Positions 26,640 to 35,592 of a stretch of 64,000 bases of DNA are shown here, piece by piece (position 1 is the stretch's first letter; each line of letters starts with the position of its first letter). The stretch spans positions 1 through 64,000 of the forward strand of contig NZ_AIDW01000003.1 in NCBI RefSeq assembly GCF_000251145.1, read 5' to 3'. Origin of the DNA: Sphingomonas sp. PAMC 26621. GTDB lineage: Bacteria; Pseudomonadota; Alphaproteobacteria; Sphingomonadales; Sphingomonadaceae. The notes beneath the pieces are model-generated. The model was not told the origin of the DNA. It saw nothing but the letters and a program-made list of their open reading frames with translations, and searched no databases. The position numbers and the translations under genes were made by a program.

Positions 26640-27689
26640 CTATACGTCGCCTGGGGGACAGGGAATCGTCCGCCCTTCCCTCGCGCTCTGCCGCACGAGC
26701 GCGATCAGGCGCATCACGTCGAGCGCCGCGCCAGCGCTGACCGGTGGTGCCGCTTGCTCGCGGATCGCGGCAGCGACGCCCGCATAATAGGCCCGCCAGT
26801 CGCCCGGCTCGCTCGGCACCGTGCGCGTGCTGCCGTCGCCGAGCGTCAGCACGCCATGGTCCGCAACGGCATCGACGCCATATCCCGGATCGCGCGGCGA
26901 GCCTCCGCCGCGCAGCACCGCCTCCTGCGGGTCGATCCCGTATTTGACGAAGCTGCCGCTTGTCCCGTGCAGCGCGAACCGCGCGCGCGGTGCGGCGACC
27001 AGCGTCGCCGCCGACACGATCACGCGCCGCGCGCCATAGTGCAGCGTCGCCTCGACATAATCCTCGACCGCGGCACCGCCACGCTGACTCGCGAGATCCC
27101 CCGTCACCGCCTCCGGCATCCCGAACAGCTCGACCGCCTGGTCGATCAGATGCGGGCCGAGATCGTTGAGCAACCCCGCCCCCGGCGTCTCGCGCCATCC
27201 GGTCTTGATCGCCGGGCGGAACCGATCCCAGCGGAATTCCGCGAGCGCGACTTCGCCCAGCACACCTTCGTCGAGCAGGCGGCGCACCGTCAGGAAATCG
27301 CCGTCCCAGCGCCGGTTGTGGAACACCGAGAGCATCAGCCGCTGCGCTTCCGCCAGCGCGACCAGCGCCGCGCCATCGGCGGGATCGGTCACGAACGGCT
27401 TGTCGATCACGACATGCTTCCCCGCCGCGAGCGCGGCGCGCGCGAGCGGCGCATGCTGCGCGTCGGGCGCGGCGATCACGATCAGGTCGATCGCGGGATC
27501 GGCCAGCACCGCCGCGACGTCGCTTTCGACCCGCGCGTCCGGCATCGCCTGCGCGACCGAATCGGCGCGCGACGTCACCACGGTCGTCAGCGCGAAAGCA
27601 TCGAGCGCGGTGATCAGCGGCGCATGGAACGACGCCCCCGCCAGCCCGTAGCCGATCAGCCCGACCCGGATCGGCGACTCCGCGCTCAT
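26640..27689 (-). CDS. Gfo/Idh/MocA family oxidoreductase
   Basis: A 349-residue dehydrogenase distinct from the one at 23161. The Rossmann motif IRVGLIGYGLAGASFHAPLI opens it; DKPFVTDPADG near 95 carries the conserved lysine; the C-terminal domain includes GAGLLNDLGPHLIDQAVELF, with the conserved D and H. The GYGLAGxxFH start is that of the YdgJ/scyllo-inositol and sugar dehydrogenase branch. Its ATG overlaps the stop of the sugar kinase (ATGA), so both act in one operon with the P450. Confidence 0.9.
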   Translation of the reverse strand: MSAESPIRVGLIGYGLAGASFHAPLITALDAFALTTVVTSRADSVAQAMPDARVESDVAAVLADPAIDLIVIAAPDAQHAPLARAALAAGKHVVIDKPFVTDPADGAALVALAEAQRLMLSVFHNRRWDGDFLTVRRLLDEGVLGEVALAEFRWDRFRPAIKTGWRETPGAGLLNDLGPHLIDQAVELFGMPEAVTGDLASQRGGAAVEDYVEATLHYGARRVIVSAATLVAAPRARFALHGTSGSFVKYGIDPQEAVLRGGGSPRDPGYGVDAVADHGVLTLGDGSTRTVPSEPGDWRAYYAGVAAAIREQAAPPVSAGAALDVMRLIALVRQSAREGRTIPCPPGDV

Positions 27690-28693
27690 CGCCGTACGTC
27701 CAGCCCGCCCGCGAGATAGGCGTCGATATCGGCCTGGCGGAACAGACACGCATCCCCCGGCAACGAATGCTTGAGTGCGGCGAGCGCGAGCCCGGTCCGC
27801 GCCGCCGCCGCCGGATCGCCACCGCCGCGGAGCGCGTGGAGCACGCCCGCCGCGAACGCATCCCCGCCGCCGATCCGGTCGACGATCCCCGCGATCACCA
27901 CTTCCTCGGTCTGTGCGCTTGCCTCGCGGGTATCGACCCGCGCGGACAGGCGGTTGAGGTCGACATGCTCGACATGCCGCGCGGTCGACGCGATCGTCGT
28001 GAGCCGCGGGAACGCCGCAAACGCCGCCTCGACCGCTTCGCGCCGCCGTTCCTCGCCATCAGAGGAGAATTCGCGGCCGAGCAGCAGCGCAATGTCGCGG
28101 TGGTTGCCGAACAACAGGTCCGCCTTGTCAACCAGTTGCATCAGGATACCGCGTGGGTCGCTATCCCACCGCTCCCACAATTTGCCGCGCCAGTTGCCGT
28201 CGAACGCGATCGGGATGCCCCGCGCCGACGCTGCCTCCACCGCCGCGATCGCGCTCGCGGCAGGCACCGGCCCGAGCGCGGGCGTGATCCCCGACAAGAG
28301 CAGCCGATCGACCCCGTCGAGCAACCGGTCCCAGTCCCACGCTTCGGTCGGCATTTCGGCGAAGGACGACCCGGCGCGGTCGTAGATCACTTCGGTCGCG
28401 CGCAGCCCTGCACCCGAGGTCGCGAAATACAGCCCCATCCGGTCCCCGCGCAGCTGGATGTCGCGCGTATCGACCCCCGCGCCGCGCAAATTGGCGATCG
28501 CCGCGCGCCCGAGGTCATTGTCCGGCACCGCACTGGCGAAGGCGACGGCGTGCCCGAGCCGCGCAAGCGCCCCCGCGACATTCGCCTCGGCCCCGGCGAC
28601 CCACACGTCGAGCTTGGGCGTCTGCATCAGGAGTTCGCGCCCGGGCGGGGACAGCCGCAACAGGATCTCGCCGAAGGCCAGGAGCTTCATCAT
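27686..28693 (-). CDS. kdgK: PfkB family sugar kinase, 2-dehydro-3-deoxygluconokinase-like
   Basis: A 335-residue ribokinase-fold kinase. It opens with LLAFGEILLRLSPPG, as KDG kinases do, has the substrate-side VAGAEANVAGALARLG and the second PfkB signature DRIGGGDAFAAG with the catalytic base D278. KDG kinase makes KDPG for cleavage to pyruvate and glyceraldehyde phosphate. Two ATGs (28693, 28690) follow AGGAC. It is nine bases after the P450 stop and overlaps the next dehydrogenase. KdgK is the best family guess; other ketose kinases are possible. Confidence 0.85.
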   Translation of the reverse strand: MMKLLAFGEILLRLSPPGRELLMQTPKLDVWVAGAEANVAGALARLGHAVAFASAVPDNDLGRAAIANLRGAGVDTRDIQLRGDRMGLYFATSGAGLRATEVIYDRAGSSFAEMPTEAWDWDRLLDGVDRLLLSGITPALGPVPAASAIAAVEAASARGIPIAFDGNWRGKLWERWDSDPRGILMQLVDKADLLFGNHRDIALLLGREFSSDGEERRREAVEAAFAAFPRLTTIASTARHVEHVDLNRLSARVDTREASAQTEEVVIAGIVDRIGGGDAFAAGVLHALRGGGDPAAAARTGLALAALKHSLPGDACLFRQADIDAYLAGGLDVRR

Positions 28694-28702
28694 GTCGTCC
28701 TT

Positions 28703-30097
28703 TTACGTGTCCGCGGGGCGACCGGGTGCCAGCGGCACGAAGCGCAAGGGCAACCCGTCCTTGGGTCGCGGGATTGGCCAGGCTTGCCATTCCGCCCCCG
28801 CATCCTCCTCCAACGCGATTCGGTACCGACTTAGCAAGTGCGTCAGCAAAATTCGGATCTGCATCGTTGCGAAATGGAGCCCCAGGCACATATGCGCGCC
28901 CCCGCCGAACGGCACCCACGCATATTTGTGCCGCGCGCGGACCGCCTCGGACGTGAAGCGCAGCGGGTCGAACCGCGTCGGCTCGGGCCATAGCTCGGGC
29001 ATCATGTGCGTATAGGCGACGCTCACGCTCACCGTGCTTCCGGCGGGAATGTGATAGCCGCCGAATTCGAAGTCCTTGACCGCGCGCCGCGGCAACGACG
29101 GGACCGGCGGAATCATTCGCAGCGCTTCCTTGAACGCCATGTCGGTCAGCTCCAGCCGGTCCAGCTGGCCATAGGGCAGCGCACCCTCGTCGTTGAGACC
29201 GAGCCCGGCGATCTCCGCGCGCAGCTTCTCCTGCCATTCGGGGTTGCGCCCGAGCAGCATGACAAGGCTGGTCGCGGACGAGGTGATCGTGTCGTGCGCC
29301 GCCATCATCAGGAAGTTCATATGGTCCGCGATCGCATCCGCCGACAGCGGTTCCCCGTCATCCCCGGTCGCGCGGCAGAATTGCGAGAAGAAGTCCTGCC
29401 CTTGCCCCGCCCGCCGCGCCGGAATCTCGCGCTTGAACAGGTCGATCAGATAGGCACGCGCCTTGACGCCCTTGCGCATCTGCGATCCCGGCAAGGGTAT
29501 CCGGATCGGCGTGATCGACGCTTGCACCTCGTCGACGAACGCCTGGTTGATCCGGTTCGCCTCTTCCCCAAGCGGCATCCCGAGGAAACTCTCGGCGGCG
29601 AGATCGAGCGTCAGTTCCTTGATCGCATCGTAGAAGCGCAGCGGCCGATCGCCCCAGGTCGCGACTTCGCGCGCGATCCCGGCGTTGAGCGTCTCGGCAT
29701 AATGCCGCATCGGCTCAGGCTTGAACGCGACCGCCATGACCTTGCGGTCGGCGCGGTGCTTCTCGAAATCCATCAGCATCAACCCGCGCGGGAACAGCAG
29801 GTTGAGCAGCGGCCCCCACCCCTGTTCGGACGAGAACACGCGGTCGCGGTCGAACAGCACGAGTTCGTTCGCTTCCGCGCCGACCAGCGTCACGGTCGGG
29901 CCGCCGAACGCATTGTTGCGGAACACCGGGCCATAGGTCGCGATCATCCGCCGCCCGAACGCGCCGGGATCGCGCAGCATCCGGAAGGTGTTGCCGATGA
30001 AAGGAAGCCCATCCTCGCCGGGAATGGCACGGATCGCGGATTGCTTCTGGCGGGGCAGCCAGTGCGGATTGGCCTTGAACGTGTGGGCGTATGCCAT
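28703..30097 (-). CDS. Cytochrome P450
   Basis: A 464-residue soluble P450 monooxygenase. The heme-cysteine loop FGGGAHMCLG has its cysteine near residue 405; the I-helix has AAHDTITSS (acid-alcohol pair DT) near 255; the K-helix ExxR is in FKEALR. Overall it resembles the CYP51/CYP120/CYP26-like bacterial group that acts on sterols, retinoids or carotenoid-like lipids. The ATG at 30097 fits the family; upstream frame is repeat read-through. It is the first gene of an operon with a KDG-type kinase and a dehydrogenase, an unexpected pairing. No ferredoxin lies nearby. Confidence 0.9.
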   Translation of the reverse strand: MAYAHTFKANPHWLPRQKQSAIRAIPGEDGLPFIGNTFRMLRDPGAFGRRMIATYGPVFRNNAFGGPTVTLVGAEANELVLFDRDRVFSSEQGWGPLLNLLFPRGLMLMDFEKHRADRKVMAVAFKPEPMRHYAETLNAGIAREVATWGDRPLRFYDAIKELTLDLAAESFLGMPLGEEANRINQAFVDEVQASITPIRIPLPGSQMRKGVKARAYLIDLFKREIPARRAGQGQDFFSQFCRATGDDGEPLSADAIADHMNFLMMAAHDTITSSATSLVMLLGRNPEWQEKLRAEIAGLGLNDEGALPYGQLDRLELTDMAFKEALRMIPPVPSLPRRAVKDFEFGGYHIPAGSTVSVSVAYTHMMPELWPEPTRFDPLRFTSEAVRARHKYAWVPFGGGAHMCLGLHFATMQIRILLTHLLSRYRIALEEDAGAEWQAWPIPRPKDGLPLRFVPLAPGRPADT

Positions 30098-30207
30098 CGT
30101 GTCGCTCTCCCCGCTTATTGACACCGGTATAAGTAAGCGGGGGGATGGTGGGAAGGCCTCCTCTGATACGCTTCCCAAGCGAAGACTGTTCTCCCCTTGA
30201 TTCACTC

Positions 30208-30306
30208 CCCCGGCGAAGGCCGGGGCCCAGGAGCGCAACTTGAGAAGTTCATACACTGTGCCCCGTTACCAGAGCCTGTGCGACTGGGCCCCGGCCTTCG
30301 CCGGGG
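30208..30306. repeat. Palindromic repeat, family A
   Basis: A perfect 23-bp inverted repeat (30208-30230 with 30284-30306) with the same core as 5999-6103 lies between ribH and the P450 gene. Confidence 0.85.
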
Positions 30307-30381
30307 AAGCATAGTGTGGGGGGAGTGGGGAAGCGGAGTAAGGGGTGCAGAATACAGAGTGCTGTAGAAACCACGCTCGGC

Positions 30382-30801
30382 TCAGCCGAACCGCTCCTTG
30401 AGCGCGATCATCGCAAGCGCGGCCTTGGCAGCTTCCCCGCCCTTGTCCTTTTCGTCCTTGCGCGCGCGCGTCAGCGCCTGCGCTTCGTTCTCGGTGGTCA
30501 GGATGCCGTTGCCGATCGCGAGCCCGTCCATCGACAGTGCCATCAGACCGCGCGCGCTTTCGCCCGCGACGATCTCGAAATGATAGGTCTCGCCGCGGAT
30601 CACGACGCCCAGCGCGACGAAGCCGTCATACTGGTCGCTGTCCGCCGCCAGCGCGACCGCGCCGGGGATCTCGAGCGCGCCGGGGACGGTGATCGTCTCG
30701 TGGCTGTGCCCCGCCTGCTCGATCGCGGCGCGCGCGCCCTCGAGCAGCAGGTCGTTGAGATGCTCGTAGAAGCGCGCTTCGACGATGAGGATCTTGGCCA
30801 T
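30382..30801 (-). CDS. ribH: 6,7-dimethyl-8-ribityllumazine synthase
   Basis: A 139-residue lumazine synthase, normal for the family, condensing ArP with 3,4-dihydroxybutanone phosphate. Motifs: VEARFYEHL at the N-terminus, the substrate loop [10 protein letters not shown] near 39-48, [15 protein letters not shown] near 65 with the catalytic histidine, and [11 protein letters not shown] near 99. Last gene of ribD-ribE-ribB-ribH; its ATG shares a base with the ribB stop (TAATG). Confidence 0.96.
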   Translation of the reverse strand: MAKILIVEARFYEHLNDLLLEGARAAIEQAGHSHETITVPGALEIPGAVALAADSDQYDGFVALGVVIRGETYHFEIVAGESARGLMALSMDGLAIGNGILTTENEAQALTRARKDEKDKGGEAAKAALAMIALKERFG

Positions 30802-31964
30802 TATTCTCCGCCCGTGCCGGGGATGGGACGTTCGTCGACGATCGACAGGCCATAGCCCTCGAGCCCGACGAGCGCGTGATGCGTGTTGGTCAGCAGGACC
30901 ATTTCCTCGACCCCGAGCTCGGCGAGGATCTGCGCGCCGACGCCGTAATCGCGCAGTTCCTCGACCTCGGGCGCGCCCGCGCCCTTGCCTTCGCTGCGCA
31001 GCTTGATGAAGCGCGTGACCGAATCCTTCATCGGGCGGTTGATCACGACGATCACGCCGGTCCCCTCTGCCGCGATCGCCTCCATCGCGCCCGACAACAG
31101 GCCCGAGCGCTGCGACTGCTCGCCAAACATGTCGACGAAATAGGAGGCGGTGTGCATGCGGACCAGCGTCGGCTTGGTCGGGTCGATCCGGCCCTTGACC
31201 AGCGCGATCGTCTCGTCGCCGGTCGCCTTGTTGTGGAAGGTCATCGCCTTCCACTGCCCGCCCCATTTCGACTCGAACGCCATTTCGGCGCGCTTCTCGA
31301 CGAGATGGTCGTGGCGGCGGCGATAGGCGATCAGGTCACGGATCGTGCCGATCTTGAGGTTGTGGAGCTGCGCGAAGCCGACCAGGTCGTCGAGCCGGCT
31401 CATCGTGCCATCCTCGTTCATGATCTCGCAGATCACGCCCGACGGATTGAGCCCCGCGAGCCGCGACACGTCGACCGCCGCCTCGGTATGCCCCGCGCGG
31501 ACCAGCACGCCGCCGTCGCGCGCGACCAGCGGGAAGACGTGGCCCGGCGTGACGATCTCGTCCTTGCCCTTGGACGAATCGATCGCGACCGAGATGGTCC
31601 GCGCGCGGTCGGCGGCGGAGATGCCGGTGGTCACGCCGTCGCGCGCCTCGATCGAGGTGGTGAAGGCGGTTTCGTGCCGCGTGCCATTGTGGCGGCTCAT
31701 CAGCCCGAGGCCGAGTTCCTCGACGCGCTTCTTGGTCATCGCAAGGCAGATCAGGCCACGGCCATGCTTGGCCATGAAGTTGATCTTTTCGGGCGTCGCC
31801 ATCTGCGCGGGGATGACGAGGTCGCCCTCGTTCTCACGGTCCTCGTCGTCGACCAGGATGAACATCCGACCGTTCTTGGCCTCGTCGATCAGTTCTTCCG
31901 GCGAAGACAGGAAGCCATGGCGCAACCGCGCGACTTCGGGACCGGACGTCGGGTTAACGGCCAC
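30801..31964 (-). CDS. ribB: 3,4-dihydroxy-2-butanone-4-phosphate synthase with degenerate GTP cyclohydrolase II-like domain
   Basis: A 387-residue two-domain protein. The N-terminal half (about 15-215) is an intact DHBP synthase with the acidic loop [13 protein letters not shown] and the [10 protein letters not shown] segment, making the four-carbon unit for riboflavin. The C-terminal half (about 220-385) aligns with GTP cyclohydrolase II but has lost the three zinc cysteines: the region beginning VRMHTAS contains none, and the RQEGR-type substrate motif is gone. It therefore resembles RibBX-type proteins rather than a bifunctional RibBA, and a separate ribA should exist elsewhere. The start is GTG at 31964 with GGAG seven bases upstream; it overlaps ribE by 11 bases. 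Confidence 0.92.
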   Translation of the reverse strand: MAVNPTSGPEVARLRHGFLSSPEELIDEAKNGRMFILVDDEDRENEGDLVIPAQMATPEKINFMAKHGRGLICLAMTKKRVEELGLGLMSRHNGTRHETAFTTSIEARDGVTTGISAADRARTISVAIDSSKGKDEIVTPGHVFPLVARDGGVLVRAGHTEAAVDVSRLAGLNPSGVICEIMNEDGTMSRLDDLVGFAQLHNLKIGTIRDLIAYRRRHDHLVEKRAEMAFESKWGGQWKAMTFHNKATGDETIALVKGRIDPTKPTLVRMHTASYFVDMFGEQSQRSGLLSGAMEAIAAEGTGVIVVINRPMKDSVTRFIKLRSEGKGAGAPEVEELRDYGVGAQILAELGVEEMVLLTNTHHALVGLEGYGLSIVDERPIPGTGGE

Positions 31965-32583
31965 GATAATGCTCCATACGCTTGAGATACCGCGCCAGCA
32001 CGTCGATCTCGATGTTGATCGGCGAACCGGCATGAAGACTGCCGAGCGTGGTGACCGCGGCGGTGTGCGGGATCAGGTTGATCCCGACGAGCACGCGATC
32101 CTCTTCGTCCTCGACGCTGTTGACGGTGAGCGACACGCCGTCGAGCGTGATCGACCCCTTGGGCGCGACGAACGGCGCGATTTCGGGACCCGCCGCCACG
32201 ACCACCCGGAGCGACCCGCCCTCTGTGGTCATCGAGACGATCTCGCCGATCCCGTCGACATGGCCCGTCACGATATGCCCGCCGAGCTCCTCGCCCAGTT
32301 TCAGCGCACGTTCGAGATTGAGCGTCGCGCCCTCGGTCCATTGCCCCGCGGCGGTGCGCGACAGCGTTTCGCCCGAGACGTCGGCGGCGAACCACCCGCC
32401 GGGCGAGTCCGCGTCTGCATTGACGCCCTTGTCGACCACCGTCAGGCACACGCCCGAGCACGCGATCGACGCGCCGAGATCGACCCCGCTCATGTCATAG
32501 CCGGTCGCCACGATCACGCGAAGGTCGCCGCGTTGCTCGATCCGGTCGATCGTGCCGATGTCGGTAATGATCCCGGTGAACAT
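31954..32583 (-). CDS. ribE: Riboflavin synthase alpha chain
   Basis: A 209-residue enzyme that dismutates two lumazines to riboflavin. It has the two lumazine-binding repeats, opening with [12 protein letters not shown] and with SGVCLTVVD (about 42-50) in the first and GVSLTVNSV in the second, plus the [12 protein letters not shown] hinge near 95. It sits between ribD (4-base gap) and ribB (overlap). Confidence 0.96.
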   Translation of the reverse strand: MFTGIITDIGTIDRIEQRGDLRVIVATGYDMSGVDLGASIACSGVCLTVVDKGVNADADSPGGWFAADVSGETLSRTAAGQWTEGATLNLERALKLGEELGGHIVTGHVDGIGEIVSMTTEGGSLRVVVAAGPEIAPFVAPKGSITLDGVSLTVNSVEDEEDRVLVGINLIPHTAAVTTLGSLHAGSPINIEIDVLARYLKRMEHYRGR

Positions 32584-32587
32584 CGCT

Positions 32588-33631
32588 CTATCCTCTTGCG
32601 CCCGGCGTTGCCGCGGCGGTGCGGGTCCTTACGCGCCCCCTTACGCGTTCGTAAACCTCGAGCCGGTCGCTGCCAAGGGTACGCGCATCGGTCAAGGCCC
32701 AACGGCCATGCGCGTCGGCCAGGTCGGTCAATCCGATGTCGGGCAACGTACGCCCGCCGCCCACCAGGATCGGCGCGCGATACAGCAACAGGCGGTCGAC
32801 CAGATCGGCGGCGAGGAACGCGGCGGCGGTTGCCGGACCACCCTCGACCAGCAGGTGATCGACCGCGTCCAGCGCGCCGATCGCCTCGGGCGCGCCAAGG
32901 TTTTCCCAGCCGGCCGAATCGCCGTCGGCGGGCGCGAACGCAGGCGTGCGCGACAGGATGACGCGGCGGGGCGACCGCTCGGCCAATCCCTCCAGCCGGA
33001 CGTCGAGCGTCGGCGAATCCGCGTCGATCGTCGCGCGTCCGACGAGAATCGCCTCGTGCCGCGCGCGTTCGAGATGCGCATGCCCGCGCGCAGCCGCGCC
33101 GGTGATCCATTTGCTCGCGCCCGAGTCGAGCGCCATCGCCCCGTCGAGCGACAGCGCGAGCTTGAGCGTGACGTGCGGGCGCTGTTCGGACAGGCGGGTA
33201 AGGAAACCGGCGATCTGCGCGCGCGCCGCCGTCTCGCCCGTGCCGACGTCGACGATGATTCCCGCGTCGCGCAACCGCGCGATCCCCGCGCCATTGGTCC
33301 GTGCGTCGGGATCTTCCAGCGCGACGACGACGCGCGCGACGTTCGACAGGATCAGCAGATCGGCGCAGGCCGGACCGCGCGGCGAAACATGCGCGCACGG
33401 TTCGAGCGTGACATAGACAGTCGCGCCGCGCGACTTTTCACCGGCCTGCGCGAGCGCCATCGCCTCGGCATGCGGGCGCCCGCCGGGTTGCGTCCAGCCG
33501 CGCCCGACGACCTTTCCGCCCCCGCTTCCCGGCGCAACGATGATGCAGCCGACATTGGGGTTGGGCGCGGTCCGCCCGCGACCGCGCGACGCGAGCGCGA
33601 GCGCCGCGTCGATCCAGCGGGAATCGTCCAT
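32588..33631 (-). CDS. ribD: Bifunctional diaminohydroxyphosphoribosylaminopyrimidine deaminase / reductase
   Basis: A 347-residue RibD doing steps two and three of riboflavin synthesis. The N-terminal deaminase (about 1-145) has the zinc ligands HAE ([11 protein letters not shown]) and the [12 protein letters not shown] motif. The C-terminal reductase (about 147-340) has [24 protein letters not shown] and [13 protein letters not shown]. No FMN riboswitch is visible upstream, where a small frameshifted gene ends five bases earlier. Confidence 0.96.
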   Translation of the reverse strand: MDDSRWIDAALALASRGRGRTAPNPNVGCIIVAPGSGGGKVVGRGWTQPGGRPHAEAMALAQAGEKSRGATVYVTLEPCAHVSPRGPACADLLILSNVARVVVALEDPDARTNGAGIARLRDAGIIVDVGTGETAARAQIAGFLTRLSEQRPHVTLKLALSLDGAMALDSGASKWITGAAARGHAHLERARHEAILVGRATIDADSPTLDVRLEGLAERSPRRVILSRTPAFAPADGDSAGWENLGAPEAIGALDAVDHLLVEGGPATAAAFLAADLVDRLLLYRAPILVGGGRTLPDIGLTDLADAHGRWALTDARTLGSDRLEVYERVRGRVRTRTAAATPGARG

Positions 33632-33635
33632 GCGA

Positions 33636-33985
33636 TCAGATGCCCCAGGCCTTCAGCCCGTCGTTCACCTTCTTGAACTGCGCGCGGCGTTCCGCCTTGA
33701 GCCGCTCGAGTTCGGCGTCCTGCTTGGCCTTCTCCACGCTGTCGATCTTCTGCTGCGCGATGATCTGCGCGTTGGTCCGGTCGAGCCGCCAGTTCTGCAC
33801 GTAGATGATGTCACGGTGATACGGCTTGGCGGGATCCGCGATTCATAGATCACGCCCATGATCATCACGTACGTCAGCGCGAGCGCGACCCCCATGAAAC
33901 CAAGCTGGTGCGGTCGCCGCGTCGTCACGAAGGAGCGGACATCGCGCCACGCCTGCCGGGGCGAGAAATATTGCAGGAGCTTCAT
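33636..33985 (-). pseudogene. Small membrane-anchored protein, frameshifted as sequenced
   Basis: Reading from the ATG at 33985 gives 49 sensible residues with one transmembrane helix (LGFMGVALALTYVMIMGVIY), then arginine/serine-rich nonsense. Moving to the neighbouring frame at about 33838-33845 restores a plausible sequence (YHRDIIYVQNWRLDRTNAQI, then a charged helix ending NDGLKAWGI and a stop at 33636). One missing base explains this. The intact protein would be about 116 residues, a single-pass protein with a coiled-coil-like tail, of unknown function, just before ribD. Either a decayed gene or a sequence error. Confidence 0.75.
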
Positions 33986-34071
33986 GACCCGAAGATAGGC
34001 GCGCCCGGGGGGCGGCGCCAGTCCCGCGCGGGACCGTGACCGTCATCCCGCCCGCCGATGCTGCCTTTTCC

Positions 34072-35592
34072 CTAGCGCGGGAGGTGCAGCACCAGGTCGT
34101 GATACCGTTCGCGGCGGGGATAGGCCGCATCGATCGCATCCGCGACCACCGGATTGTAGCGTTCGTCGTAAAGCCGGTCTCCGCGATCCCCGACGGTCGC
34201 GAAGAACCCGAACTTCCCCGCGCGGACGAGCCGGGCGAAACCGGCTTCGTCGTAAAGGCCCGCGTGGCCGAGCTCCGCGGCGATCGCAGGCTCCCACCGC
34301 ACCGGCTGGCCGCCGCGGATCAGCAGCACCATGTCATCCGACACGACCGGACGCGTCGACCGCGCGATCCGCTCGACCACCGGCGCGTAGGAGCGCGACA
34401 GGTCGTTCGGCGTGCCGGCGACCAGGATGTGATACGCCTGGATCGGTACCCCGACCGCCATCATCGCGACGAGCAGCAACGATGGTCGCCGACTGCCGGT
34501 GAATACCGCCTCCACCAGCGGCACGACGCCGATCCCGACGAAGGCGACGGCGGCGTAGAGCCATTCGATCAGGTAATTGTCGTTGCTGCCGGACTTGAGG
34601 ATCGTCGGCAGCATCGCGGTCTTGAGAACAAGGAAGGCGAGCATCAGCAACGCCGCGAACGCACCCGGGTCGGCCGCCAGTTTCAGGCGCAGCGCCGCGA
34701 CGGTCGGGGACCGCAGGTTCCGACAGACCGCTACGACTCCCAGAGCGGCAATCGTCAGGATGCTGATGTGGACCAGAATCGCGAACGCCACGATCTGCGC
34801 GCGCGACAGATCGGGCCGGTTCAGATTGTAGAGCAGCGTATGCCGCAGGAAACCGCCGTGGCTCATCACGCTCAACGCCGCCAGGATGCCAAGCCCGAGC
34901 GCTGCGCACCATCCCAGCAGCGTCCACGCCGCACGCGGCCGGGCAAGCCACAAAGCGACGAACGCCACGGCGGGGGCCGCAATCGACGTCTGCTTGGTAT
35001 AGATCGCCAGCACGAAGCACAGCGCCGCCAGCGCAAGCCGAAGCGGACGGGTCGCGGCCCCCGGCGTCAGCGCGAGACCGGCGAGCGAAAACGCGCCCGC
35101 CAGCATGTCGACTCGCATCAGGCTCGACCAGTGGAGGATCGGCGGGGACAATGCGAGGCATCCCCCCGCGATCGCCGCCGCCAGCAACCGCACGCGACGC
35201 GGTTCCTGCGCCGGGATCATCGCAAAGGCGAGACGCCCCACCAGCCCGATCGAGACGAGCGTCGAGAGCAACGAAACGATCCGGCCGGTCGCGAGCCCGT
35301 CGCTGCCGAACGCCTGCGCGACCGCGCCGACGACGACGTGATAGACCGGCGGATAATGATAGACGATCGCGGGGAACACGCCGAGCGGCGCATAGCCCGC
35401 GCCCGCGACGATATTGATCATCTGTTGCCAGACGATCCCCTCGCCATAATCGAGATCATACGCATAATGGACCGCGCGCAACCCGGTAGCGATCAGCCGG
35501 ACGAGGTCGAGTGCGAGTAGCGTGACTGCTACCGCGACCCCGAACCGCAGCGCCCACAGCCGCCAATCCCGCCGCGACGTCGCCGCGATCAC
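34072..35592 (-). CDS. Glycosyltransferase family 39-like membrane protein
   Basis: A 506-residue integral membrane protein with about ten or more hydrophobic segments and the early periplasmic-loop acidic motif YAYDLDYGEGIVW (about residue 45), as in ArnT/PMT-type GT-C enzymes that use polyprenyl-phosphate sugars. A second loop has IVYHYPPVYHVVV. The acceptor is unknown. The start is GTG at 35592, overlapping the methyltransferase stop (GTGA). Upstream readings run through the methyltransferase gene. Third gene of GT2-methyltransferase-GT39. Confidence 0.82.
   Translation of the reverse strand: MIAATSRRDWRLWALRFGVAVAVTLLALDLVRLIATGLRAVHYAYDLDYGEGIVWQQMINIVAGAGYAPLGVFPAIVYHYPPVYHVVVGAVAQAFGSDGLATGRIVSLLSTLVSIGLVGRLAFAMIPAQEPRRVRLLAAAIAGGCLALSPPILHWSSLMRVDMLAGAFSLAGLALTPGAATRPLRLALAALCFVLAIYTKQTSIAAPAVAFVALWLARPRAAWTLLGWCAALGLGILAALSVMSHGGFLRHTLLYNLNRPDLSRAQIVAFAILVHISILTIAALGVVAVCRNLRSPTVAALRLKLAADPGAFAALLMLAFLVLKTAMLPTILKSGSNDNYLIEWLYAAVAFVGIGVVPLVEAVFTGSRRPSLLLVAMMAVGVPIQAYHILVAGTPNDLSRSYAPVVERIARSTRPVVSDDMVLLIRGGQPVRWEPAIAAELGHAGLYDEAGFARLVRAGKFGFFATVGDRGDRLYDERYNPVVADAIDAAYPRRERYHDLVLHLPR

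Noticed and set aside
30801..31964. Fully bifunctional RibBA
   Set aside because: The zinc cysteines and substrate motif of GTP cyclohydrolase II are missing from the C-terminal domain.
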